DNA of 64,000 bases from positions 901,202,404 to 901,266,403 of the forward strand of contig NC_056744.1 of NCBI RefSeq assembly GCF_019279795.1, written 5' to 3'. Each line of letters begins with the position of its first letter. Position 1 is the stretch's first letter. The DNA comes from Protopterus annectens. Lineage: Eukaryota; Chordata; Ceratodontiformes; Protopteridae. Positions 36,991 through 47,599 of the stretch are shown here, one piece after another. Both the position numbers and the translations under genes were made by a program. A model generated the notes under the pieces. That model worked only from the letters and a program-made list of their open reading frames with translations, did no database searches and had not been told where the DNA came from.

Positions 36991-38039
36991 GCTATACACA
37001 CGCATGTACTTGTTGCATTACTTGCTATGTGAGGTTGACTGAGTGTGATGGTGAATGTGTAGGTGAATGTGTCAAAGTTGTGTATATGTGTGATAGCCTA
37101 GTGGGAAACTGTTTATATCATGGTATGTAGTGTTGTAGCTTTGATCCCAGCAAAAGATATGCATGCTATTGCTAGGCAGGAAAAGCAGTATGGCATACGG
37201 TGTGACATAGTCCCATGGTGTTGACTGGAGTGTGCCATTGTAGGCTAAAGCAGTACATGTATGCTTATTGATTGTTAACACTAGTGAATACAAATCCCGT
37301 ATGAACTGTAGTACTACCTGAAGCTGTAGGCCTAAACAGCACAGTATGGTGTATATCCACATTGCTTGGAAACACTGTTTTGTTTGCTACCTGCAGTCCT
37401 CACACATTACATACCACAGGCATGAGGTTTTGTAAGTGCTGACACACAGTACTGTATGGTACACAGGTAAAACTCATCTGGGTTGCCATACCTTTGTGTC
37501 TTGTAGGTATGTCTGATGTGTGTGTGGGTATGCCTGTAACATGGCCTTGGTGGTATGTGTGTCACAGGATATAAGTGCATATCTAGCAACATGTATAGTG
37601 TAGTACATTGGTATGCCACCTATATTGATGAATGTGCACATATGTTACTGAGGGGTTTGCTATCAACAAGTAGCGTGGTGTACTTGTAGTACTGTAACTG
37701 TACTTTACATTCATTTCAATGGATGACAAATGTCTGCATGCATTAGCTTCATATATACCTCCTGTGGCTAGGTGGTGCATTGTGTCACATACAGTGTGCC
37801 ATGTACTGTTGTATAGTCTTACATACTGGTTTCACTTTGTTGCTGTGCAGAACATGGTTTGGTATATAGTATGTGCCAGGCACTGTCAGGCAGTTGTGGG
37901 CTGAGCAGTGATATGTGGTATTAAAAGTGTGACAGCCAATAGGTTGCTATATATGGCATTTCATTGATGTCTGTACTTTAGAATGTTAGGTGTGCCACAT
38001 GACTTGCTCACAATTATTGTTTTATTGTCTTCCAGGGAC
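36991..38039. other. Interior of the insertion, upstream of the second Myb/SANT gene
   Basis: No gene recognised. Immediately before the ATG at 38040 the sequence TTTTATTGTCTTCCAG looks like a 3' splice site, so a non-coding 5' exon may lie in this stretch. Confidence 0.4.
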
Positions 38040-40809
38040 ATGTCTCACAATAGAAAACCCACGTATTCCCCTGAAGAGGAGGAAGTCATCCTAGATGCCC
38101 TAATACAACATCACAACCTGCTGTTCTCCATAACCAGCCAGGGCCAGCATGGGCACACTGCACTGTGGCAGGATGTTGTCCGTCGGGTGAATGATGCATA
38201 ACCGGACCTATGAGCAGGTACACCATCACTGCAGTGATTTAATCAGACGTGTCCGGCAGCATGCCTCTGATGTCCATAGACAACAGCTTGCCACAGGTGG
38301 TGGTGCAGCAACAGGATGTGGAAGAGGTGCTCCTCAGTGTGGTGGCTCCTGGCCAACCACTACAACAGACATGCATCATCATGGAGGCCGGAGTCACCCA
38401 GCACATCGACTCAGAGCGTGCAGGTAACATGGCATATCTGTAGACTACTGTTAGCTCGATTGTTAGAACATGCATTTATCAGATGTTTACTGTGTATTCA
38501 GAAGATATGGAGCCTGGTGTCATGCAATACTGATAATTTGGAACATAATCTGTATGCCTGTGACTGTCACCTGTTGTACTACTGTAAAACTGCAAACTCA
38601 CAGCAGCAATGCCATAGTTGTTGACACTGACAAACTGCCTCATATCCTTGTAGGTCCCTCTGGTGTGATAGCAAGACAGCAGACCCATGTTGGTGAGTGT
38701 TCTACATTTAATATAGCATATAACATGTGCATGTCATAGGAGAGTTGTAGGCCATATACACATGTAAAACACCTACACATAATGCATGTTCTGCATGTTC
38801 TCAGTAGGACTATGCACATCCCAGTAACATGAGTAGCTGTTTCAAACACATGCAATACACAGAGCATCCCAACCAATTGTGGTACACTGTAGTGGACATT
38901 GTATAGGCAGAGTCAATACACATGCACACAACATACACCTCTTTGTCATATGCAGTAAGTGTTAATATGATACACATGGCGTATGTAGACACCTGCTGTA
39001 AGGTCATACTCCAGTATCCCAAATGTTATCAACACAGCACATATACTATACATGAGGGGTAGAGGCCTATCATGGGGCAGTGTGACACGCTTCAACACAC
39101 AACACATTCATGTTAGGCAATGCTCCCTATTGAACACCTTGCATACCCATGTAACAACTGGCTGTGAAATGGTTAATGTAGCCAAAGTGGTGCAGGTCAG
39201 GTACAGCAAGATAGTTGCCAGTGTGGCATACATTAGTGGCCTTGAGTGACCACATGATGCTGCCTGATGATGGCTCATGGTACTACACTACATCCAGTTA
39301 CAGTAACTACAGTACTACACATAGCATTCATTGCTATACACCTGACAGTTGTGTGCATCCAGCCATGATATGTATACCTATGAGTGATGGTGCACAAGAC
39401 ATTGGAAAGTGTTTTAGACTTGCACAGCAATGGTGTGTCCATGTACACATTGTATTCCAGGGTGAGGCCAATCATTGAACAACACACATGCATCAAAGAC
39501 ATGTATACTGTTATCAACAAGGACTCTACACTCGCACTGCATGCTATTGAGCAACACATATCCTGCATGCTGACATGTGATAGGACTCTTTGGCTTGTGA
39601 TACTGTACTCCACCATCAACCACTTATGAGTATGTTCCGTACTACTGTTGGTGTCTGTGTGTGTGTCAACTTGACTGAGTAGTGTATTTGTGTGCATGTG
39701 TGCATATGTTCATGTGTTCATGTGTGCATGTGTGCATGTGTTCATGTGTGCATGTGTGCATGTGTGCATGTGTTCATGTGTGCATGTGTTCATGTGTGCA
39801 TGTGTGCATGTGTTCATGTGTTCATGTGTGCGTATGTTTATGTGTTCATGTGTGCATGTGTGCATGTGTACATGTGTGCATGTGTTCATGTGTGCATGTG
39901 TGCATGTGTTCATGTGTGCATGTGTGCATGTGTTCATGTGTTCATGTGTTCATGTGTTCATGTGTGCATGTGTGCATGTGTGCATGTGTGCATGTGTTCA
40001 TGTGATCATGTGTTCATGTGTGCATGTGTTCATGTGTTTATGTGTGCATGTGTTCATGTGTGCGTATGTTTATGTGTGCATGTGTGCATGTGTGCTAACA
40101 TCCTGTACAGATTGTAAAGTGTGCTTCCTGTCTTCCTCTCACAGGTGCTGAGGTTTTGTTGGATGAGTGCAACAGGGAACCTGAAGTCACTGCCACAAAT
40201 AGTAGACATGATGAAACATGTGTTGTGGCACAGGCAGGTTTGACAGGGTTTGTCGGTCCACCAATCGACAGTACACTGCTTTCTACCCCATCTATGTGCA
40301 CATTCATACTGCCAATACATCCCTCAACACCAATGGCCTTAGCTGAGGAACAGCATACAGTAGGCATTGATCAGGATAGTGTGGTATCTATGGCACATGC
40401 AACCCCACACAGCAGCCATACCCAGACACCTGGAATGGTACCACATAGGCATATGTCCAGAGGTTCTCGTGGGAGCACTGCTGGTCATAATGCCCCTGGC
40501 AGACATGCCCCTACAGGTCTCACAACCTCAGGTATGTTCTGGGCTGTAATGCAGGCACAGGCACGTATGGAATGGTACACCAGGCAGGGACTAAGGGTGC
40601 AGAGGGCTCATAACACCGCTATCAATGACAGTATCCGTGACCTTGCCGGTGCCGTCCGTAATTACATCGAGGTCATTGATAAACGTTGGGGGGAGACACT
40701 AGATGTCCTTCACAATGTAATGTCCATGTGCCAGGACAGTGCAGAATGGCTGAGACGTCGACGTGGACATATGCCAGCAACATCATCAGCTGTCAGTCAT
40801 TGTGGATGA
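38040..40809 (+). pseudogene. Second Myb/SANT-like (NAIF1-like) Harbinger accessory gene, frameshifted exon 1
   Basis: Exon 1 is about 38040-38423 (donor GTAACA), exon 2 is 38654-38692 (acceptor CTTGTAG, donor GTGAGT) and exon 3 is 40145-40809 (acceptor CTCTCACAG). All junctions are phase 1. The N-terminus reads TYSPEEEEVILDALIQHHNL, then TALWQDVVRRVNDA, then (next frame) RTYEQVHHHCSDLIRRVRQ. These are the three helices of a Myb/SANT-like domain as in NAIF1, the vertebrate partner of HARBI1. Two frame changes are needed within exon 1 (about 38195 and about 38280-38310). Exon 3 gives 218 residues with a Ser/Thr/His-rich linker and a helical C-terminus (FWAVMQAQARMEWYTRQG, RDLAGAVRNYIEVIDKRWG). 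Exon architecture equals that of the gene at 30.5-32.6 kb. It probably decayed, unless the shifts are assembly errors. Confidence 0.65.
39690..40096. repeat. 8-bp minisatellite (CATGTGTG/CATGTGTT)n, about 400 bp
   Basis: An array of CATGTGTG and CATGTGTT units lying in intron 2 of the second Myb/SANT gene. The unit has no stop codon in any plus frame, so all three frames are open (Cys-Val-His-rich). These are artefacts. Confidence 0.95.
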
Positions 40810-41214
40810 TACACAAGTCCCAGCCACTCCCGTAGTGGCAGTACCAGCCCCAGCAATGTTGGGGCTGGGCTGTCAATAGACGATCCTAGATGACCACATG
40901 CACATGGCTCTGGCCAGTCCCAGCAGGGACATAGGTCCAGTTGACATCCCTCTGGCTCTGACGATAGTACCCAGTCTGGCTTAGTACCTGATACTGTCCG
41001 TGGCCCCCCTGCCAGGCACAGATACTGTGTCTGTGGCCGGAGACAGTGATCTGTACAGCCTGGCAGGTACAGTCTGTGGCTGTCCCACAACCTCCCATAT
41101 TTGGCAGCCACGAGGTGGAACTGTGTGCATGCAGACACACACATAAACCAAACACCTAGGGCGAACACATACACACACACATTACATCAACTTTGACCCA
41201 TACTGTACTGTTGT

Positions 41215-41278
<64 letters not shown>

Positions 41279-41999
41279 TGTCAATTGGATGGGTCATTGT
41301 CGGGCTCTGGCAAATCAATAACACACCCTGTGCATATGATGAAACTGTGCCACCTCCTGTCATCTGTGACATTGATGCAGGAACAGGCGAACATGGTGCT
41401 GATGCACAGGGTGACCTAATAGCAGTGTAGCAATGTTAGCATGTTGTCAACAGTAAAGTGTAATGATATACTTGTAGGTATATCTGAGCAGGCATGATGC
41501 ATTAAAGCTATGATTATCAATGTAGCATTGTTTACACCAGTGTTAATTCCAAAAATGGATTGTCCACCCATGTGTCACTTGACTGATGTGTGTGGTACTG
41601 GCAGCATGTGTTGGTGAGTGGATGGTATGTGTGTGATGTGTGCAGTACAGATTTGCAGGTGTACATTTGTGAACATGGTGGAGGTGCACTGTCTGCATGT
41701 ACCTGCATAGTGGACATATGGGAAGGGTGATATGCCCTGTATTACACAGTGTTAACACTTCATATTTCCTATTGGTGGCCAGTATGCATTTTACTACACA
41801 TATGTTACAACTTGGGTACACATGTGTGCATGACATGGTTTGACACTATGCTGTGGCTGATACTGTTAATATCGGTCATTGGTTTGCATTCTGGTAGTAT
41901 ACATAACCTCAACATCCTGATTTTAACCAATCGTTAGATGATATCTTGACAACTGACACACAGATGTAGGATACACAGTAGCATTTGAATCCTTCCGGT
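40810..41999. other. Interior of the insertion; (CA)n at 41218-41275, no gene recognised
   Basis: The sequence after the exon-3 stop includes an inverted pair CCCAGCCACTCCC...GGGGCTGGGCTG near 40818-40870 and short Thr/Val frames without identity. Confidence 0.45.
41218..41275. repeat. (CA)n microsatellite
   Basis: Pure CA run of about 56 bp. Confidence 0.95.
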
Positions 42000-42390
42000 A
42001 CTATACTATACCAGTAACCAGTGGTATTGACCGCCACCCATTCCAGGGACCACTCCTGTTTGGCATGTAGCCATCCTAGGTACAAGCAAACACACTAGGG
42101 ATATGTCCATCCACATCTGGTAATGCATACAGTGGCCTACAATGCATTCTCCGGATGAGACACTTATCCTCCACAAGGGTATCATACAGACAGATACCTG
42201 TTGACCAACCCATGCTGTAAAGCTATAAGCCAACTATAGCATAGTCATCCACATTTACTATACATAGTATCCCGACAGTACCACATTGGGAGTAGCCCAC
42301 AACATGTAGCAGGGGTACCGATGTGTACATACAGCCACATGTTATGTCATCTGTCCTTTGGTATTCACATTTCCAATGGTATGCTGATGT
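42000..42390 (+). pseudogene. CR1-like LINE RT fragment
   Basis: In-frame remnants read PVTSGIDRHPFQGPLLFGM and VQANTLGI, the motif B segment of the LINE ORF2 (PVTSGVPQGSVLGPLLFGI...VQANTGG), followed by YHIGSSP near 42270. Stops are frequent. Confidence 0.75.
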
Positions 42391-42879
42391 CCCTCAGTGT
42401 ATCACATAAGCAGTAAGGGGTCTGTATGCATATCCACGGAGTTGTTGTACACCTAAAATGAATGCCCATTATTGACAGACTGTGTTGTGTTTGAGCATGT
42501 CTGAAATATACCCCAGGCATGAACCCTCACTCACACTATTCTATAGAAACTGTCATGGGTGTGTGTGACACAGATGACCTAGGCCACAGATCACTACAGT
42601 GTCTGACCTTGTCACATACATACATATGTGACCTAAGGTCTAAGAAGCAGCAGCATAAACTGTCAATGGTAACAGATGTATTCATGTAGAAAGCAGGCCT
42701 CACACCTATGAACTAATTGACGTCACATGTACATATATGTATTTGCCTCACAGATACCAGTTGAGGTCACATGTACATATATGTATTTGCCACACAGATA
42801 TCTGTAGTGTGCAATGCACATACTGTTGTTTTACTGATATGTCATACAGTAGTAAAAGCAAAACCCACAGCACATTGAC

Positions 42880-43735
42880 CAACAGTGTCACACACACTAA
42901 GCAATTGCAGGATTCAAACCCCTACCTTACTATGTTATGATACTAGAGAGATAAGCATTAGCACGACGCGCTACTTGCTTTACTGGGAGTTTTTATTTCC
43001 ACTGCTGTATTTGTGGGATACTGACATCATCAGACTTGCCAAAGAGGAATGTACCTCTTTTAATGTGTTTTCCTAGTCTCCAAAAAGGGAACTCCTCTTA
43101 AAGGAACTCACACACATACACCCTCACAGCAATTGCAGGATTCAAACCCCTACTCAGCTATGTTATGATTCTAAAGAAGTACGCATTCACACAACACGCT
43201 ATATGCTTTACTGGGTGATTTCATTTTCACTGCTGTATTTGTGGGAATCTGACATCATCAGACTTGCCAAAGAGGAATTTACCTCTTTTAATGTGTTTTC
43301 CCAGTCTCCAAAAAGGGCACTCCTCTCAAAGGAAATTACACACACTCAGCAATTGCAGGATTCAAACCCCTACCTAATTATGTTATGATACTAGAGAAAC
43401 ATGCATTAACATGATGTGCTATACGCTTTATTGGGGAACTTTGTTTCCACTGCTGTATTTGTGGGATACTGACATCATCAGACTTGCCAAAGAGGAATTT
43501 ACCTCTTTTAATGTGTTTTCCCAGTCTCCAAAAAGGGCACTCCTCTCAAAGGAAATCACACACATACAACCCAACACACGCACTCAGCAACTGCAGGATT
43601 CAAACCCCTACCTAACTATGTTCTGACACTAGAGCGATACACAGTAACATGACACACTATATGCTTTACTGGCTGGTTTTCTCTCTCCTGCTATATTTGT
43701 AGGATGCTGACATCATCAGACTGGACATGGTAATG
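42880..43735 (-). repeat. Tandem array of tRNA-like units, four copies of about 221-237 bp
   Basis: The word GCA.TTGCAGGATTCAAACCCC recurs at about 42903, 43128, 43351 and 43588. On the minus strand each unit reads GGGGTTTGAATCCTGCA (B box) preceded by TAGCGCGTCGTGCTAATGC or a variant (A-box region, best kept at 42955-42975). The rest of each unit is nearly identical (GACATCATCAGACTTGCCAA, CCTCTTTTAATGTGTTTTCC, CTCCAAAAAGGG). The fourth unit is truncated after ACATCATCAGACTGG. Each unit is thus a tRNA-derived SINE-like sequence in head-to-tail array. Confidence 0.8.
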
Positions 43736-43769
43736 TGTGTGCACTTTGTTTTATGCAATCCCAGGAATG

Positions 43770-44580
43770 AACCATGTGGGTCAGCAGGTGTTAACAGCTT
43801 GAACAGGACTCCACACTTCTTAGCTTGTGTGATCTATCTGTGGACAAATTGCCATTCCTTCATATGACAATACATATTTATGCACAGATTGTTGATTTTT
43901 TGGATACAACGTGTCTGGGATGTTGATAAAGGGCTATTCAAAGTCTATGTGGGACGTATGTAGCTCTTTTCAGTGATGTATGTCCTGGGTGGCTGCCTTG
44001 CAAACAGTCTAGCAGGTTTGGGAACCATGATCTGCCCATGATCATACCAAAGTTGGTAGGGTCGTGTGTTTGTCGGCTTCCAATAGCTCTGTTTATGACT
44101 TCAATCATGATGGACACAATGGCCTTGCAGATCAGACTTCATAGGCTTATATGACTATAGTTCCCATGGTCTGTTGTGCACCAACACTTGTGGGGTGTGC
44201 CATATGTTACTGTAACACATTCAACAGTTTCAGATCCTGTAGAGAGGGTGAGGCTCAACAGACTGTTCAGCTGCAGGATCTGTTTGTTCTGTAGTTCACT
44301 TATGACACATATAGGGAAACAATGTAATCGAATTGATGCCATGTTTTTGGCTTTGGAAGGAGCTGTTTACCCATTCTACATGTGATATCTCCTGATATGA
44401 TGATAGGGCCTTTTGTCAGTGGGAGGTGGGTATGTATGTATGTATGGGCCTGTCTGACAGGATGTCGGCATTGTCAGTCGGGTACAGTTGGCCCTGACTC
44501 AGGACATATATGAGTGTACATTGCTATTTATGACATAGCTGAAGGAAGTGTCATGGTTCTGCAGATAATCTTTCCAAAAC
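43770..44580 (-). pseudogene. CR1-like LINE RT fragment, minus strand
   Basis: Read on the minus strand, GNYSHISL, then SLICKAIVSIMIEVINRAIG, then DPTNFGMIMGRSW and PNLLDCLQG correspond to NYRPISLTSLICKAMERII, DPTQFGFVKGRSC and NLVDFFE of the LINE ORF2. Upstream, LQNKQILQLNSLLSLTLSTG corresponds to the ELNPQLGQLFNLSLTSG region. Eroded relic in the orientation opposite to its neighbours. Confidence 0.75.
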
Positions 44581-44686
44581 ACCGACAAACCTGAGCACTA
44601 AACCCCTGTTATACTCTTTTACACACTTAACACCCTACTGATCCTTTTTGATCAGTCAACAGAGTATTTTATCATAATATCCTGGC

Positions 44687-45640
44687 ATGTCCAAAGGTCG
44701 GTTTTGTGTGTACTCTCCAGTCCAGCTGGTGAATGTGGGAATTTTGAGGCAATGTTACAACTGCCTTATGTACACAGACAACCCTCTCCTCCTCCCAACA
44801 AACTCAGATATATGTGAGAGATGCAACTATATAGACAAACAGGAGGCTGAGCTCTCTCGACCCATGACTGGCACAGTCTATCAGGTGGTGAAGGTAACCA
44901 CACACACCACAAATCCAGTCTCACATAGACCTATAGCGACAGCAAAAAAAATACATTACCATACAAAAACATACTCAGAGGCTCTAAATAAAATCTGCCT
45001 AAGCAGCAGAGACCTCCAAAGCAGACACCCAAACAACTGCTACCCCACAACAATACCCACATATCACATAGTTCACAAAGTCAGTGTGCCACACAGTCAC
45101 TGCCCTTAGGGCTAAACAACACACCTAATACACTTGCAATAGGTGACTCTATTGTCAGACACACTGACGTCCCACTCACCAGGCTGAACAAGGAGAAGGC
45201 CATTTTGAGCTGTCTGTTGGGTGCCAGGATCCACCACATAACACATGCACTCAGGTCACTCCAAAGCAAGTACAAATATGGCTCCATCATTGTCCATGCT
45301 GGTGTGAATGACCTCAGACATTCCTCCCTGGACTACATGACAAGAGACATAGAGGAGCTCTCTGATCATGTAGCCCAGGCCAGTATGACCCTGACCTTGT
45401 GTAGCATCTTACCCTCACCAAGAATGATGGTACAGTATACAGACAAACTGATCAATTTTAACAGATGGCTAATGTATTGGTGTCATTCAAAAGGGATCCA
45501 GTGTCTGTCAGCCTGGGATAACATGCTCTACATGCCACATAACTTCGCTATGGACGGCTTGCACCTGTCACCCCTGGACTTTTGAATACTGGCTAAGGCT
45601 CTTGCCACCCCCATAGTGCCTTTTTTAGGCAAGGCTCAAA
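44687..45640 (+). pseudogene. LINE ORF1: Cys-rich domain plus SGNH esterase
   Basis: The N-terminal frame (44687-45109) has a cysteine-rich, zinc-finger-like segment: CYNCLMY...ICERCNYID near residues 23-50. After a frame change the esterase follows: AIGDSIVRHTDV (GDS block, about 45135), VHAGVNDLRHS (GxND block, about 45297) and MDGLHLSPLDF (Asp/His block, about 45550), with a stop at 45585 and the family C-terminus (ILAKALATPIVPF) beyond. CR1-type ORF1 proteins combine these two parts and bind RNA or membranes. The frame change and stop make this copy defective. Confidence 0.75.
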
Positions 45641-45689
45641 AGACAAACCCACCTCCATAGACAATGCAAGGTAAAAGAAACTAAGGGTA

Positions 45690-46903
45690 ATGCTGCTCAA
45701 CACCAGATGTCTAAACCTCAAAATGCATGCACTCAAGACTCTCCTCAGTATGGAGAATGTCGATATCTGTGCAGTAACAGACACCTGGTTCAGGCTCCCG
45801 AAAGCACCCCAGCACTACCAGGTTATACTTCATACCATGCTTTTCGGCCACAATACTTGGACCGACCAACAAAAATAGGGGGAGTATCCATACACACCTC
45901 CAGGTTAGTAGCACTGCACGAAGCATCAGAGACCATACATGTGTAACTAACAGTGGGCAAAACTGTCTTTCAGTTTGTAGCCTGCTACAGACCGCCCTCC
46001 CAAACTCAGGAACCCCACTCGGCTTTCCTGGGAACACTGGGGAATATGAAGGTCTCTCCAAACACCATTATATTGGGTGACTTCAACTACCCAAACATTG
46101 ACTGGGAATACTACTCAAGCCCCAACACCCTCGCCCAATGGTTGCTAGAATTTATAAACTCAAATGCTATTGCACAACTGGTCACCACACCCACAAGAGG
46201 GGAAAACATATTGGACCTGATCATCACCAACATGGGGACTCTATGTTCCACACCTGAGGTATACCCCTCATTGGTAAGGTCAGACCATACATTTATCTCA
46301 CTGGACATCCATATCCCGTCCCCACCCACATCCTAGGTAATCTCAATGAAGAACTTCTCAAAAGCAAACGTCACACTTCTCAAAACCGAGGTGGTATCCT
46401 TCAAAGACCCTGGGACAGTGGTAAATACAGCTCAGACCACTGAATCCTTTACAAATGCATTCTATGGACACCTATTGGAATGCATGGATCGTGCTATCCC
46501 AAATAAAAACAAGACTCACTCCTCCAAAGGCAGGGGATCTGTCTGGTGGATCCCGGCCATAAATAAGCTATACAACGAAAGGAGGAAGCTACTACATGAT
46601 AGAGCACAATCCCAAAATGGGAAGGCATCTCTGATCAGTACTAGCAAGAAGCTATGATCACTCATGAATACATCTAAGGCCTGCTTCGAAATGAAAATTG
46701 CACCAGACACTAAGGACAATCACAAGGCCTTCTTTAGTTATGTCAGGAACCTGGGTGGCAACTCCCAGATATGCTGTGAGTTACTGCAAAATGACAAAAC
46801 ATACACTGAACCCACAGACATTGCCACCATCCTGGCAAACAGGTTCAGTGCAAATGTCTCCCCCCATCCCCCCTAAAGAGCAAATGTCCATCCCAACAGA
46901 GTG
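45690..46903 (+). pseudogene. LINE ORF2, endonuclease part, broken
   Basis: Fragments in several frames: NVDICAVTDTWF (the catalytic Glu of ETWF is Asp here), ACYRPPSQTQEP, LGDFNYPNIDW, RSDHTFISLDI, then NHKAFFSYVRNLGGNSQIC (46664-46876). In-frame stops occur at about 45943 and 46334, plus frameshifts. The coding sequence breaks off after IPTEC at 46903, where the Penelope-like element begins. Confidence 0.85.
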
Positions 46904-46906
46904 TTA

Positions 46907-47599
46907 AAACTAAGGAAACTACAATTGGAAGTATGCTATTTGAACCAATGTGTACAAGATAAAATGGTTCCAAAGGGACTACGTAGTTCCTTTGCACCAA
47001 CTGGGCTATTAACAGAGGAGTCTTTCCTATCAGAATTGCGAGTACTATTTGACCAACAGGGCCTCCAATTGTTGGAGCTAATGATTAAACATTATACATC
47101 ACACATTGCTATACTGACAGTCGAGATTAATGACCTGGACAAATTAATTAAGATGGATATTGACTTTGTAAGGTACAAATATGATTATGCACGCATCTTT
47201 AACAGCATAGATGCGTTGCTGGTGAAACTCAAAGCTAATAAGAGTAAGAAATTAGCGAGAGATAGATTAGCTTACCAACAAAATAAAGCCTATGTCAAAT
47301 TATCTATGTCATATGTACAACATGAGGTCAACTCCACTGTCACATTATGCAATTCCAACGAGCAAGATCAAGAACCCCAAGTGGATCCTGTAGTGACTAA
47401 TATGCAGGATGAATATGAACTTGGAGCTCCTGAGGGTCCACGGAGGAGCAATAGAATCAAGGCTAACAACTATAACAATAAGAATGGACAACGACCCCAG
47501 GGGGAAGGCCAAAAAAACCAGGCCGTTTTTTTAGGCCAACGGAACAACAACTACCAGAGGAACTACAGGAACAGACGATGGAACAACCACCAAGCTTGA
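46907..47599 (+). CDS. PLE upstream ORF, basic coiled protein
   Basis: About 230 residues open to the stop at 47599. The middle is helix-rich and charged (LELMIKHYTSHIAILTVEIN, then KLARDRLAYQQNKAYVKL). The C-terminus is Asn/Arg-rich (RRSNRIKANN, QRNYRNRRWNNHQA), consistent with nucleic acid binding. It overlaps the next frame by 22 bases, so it may be a separate protein or the N-terminal part of the PLE polyprotein reached by a frame change. Its first codons derive from the LINE junction, so the natural start is uncertain. I know no named family for it. Confidence 0.5.
   Translation, partial: KLRKLQLEVCYLNQCVQDKMVPKGLRSSFAPTGLLTEESFLSELRVLFDQQGLQLLELMIKHYTSHIAILTVEINDLDKLIKMDIDFVRYKYDYARIFNSIDALLVKLKANKSKKLARDRLAYQQNKAYVKLSMSYVQHEVNSTVTLCNSNEQDQEPQVDPVVTNMQDEYELGAPEGPRRSNRIKANNYNNKNGQRPQGEGQKNQAVFLGQRNNNYQRNYRNRRWNNHQA

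Noticed and set aside
42880-43735. CRISPR array or functional tRNA gene cluster
   Set aside because: Units are over 220 bp, nearly identical throughout without unique spacers, and the tRNA-like part lacks a convincing acceptor stem. The genome is vertebrate.
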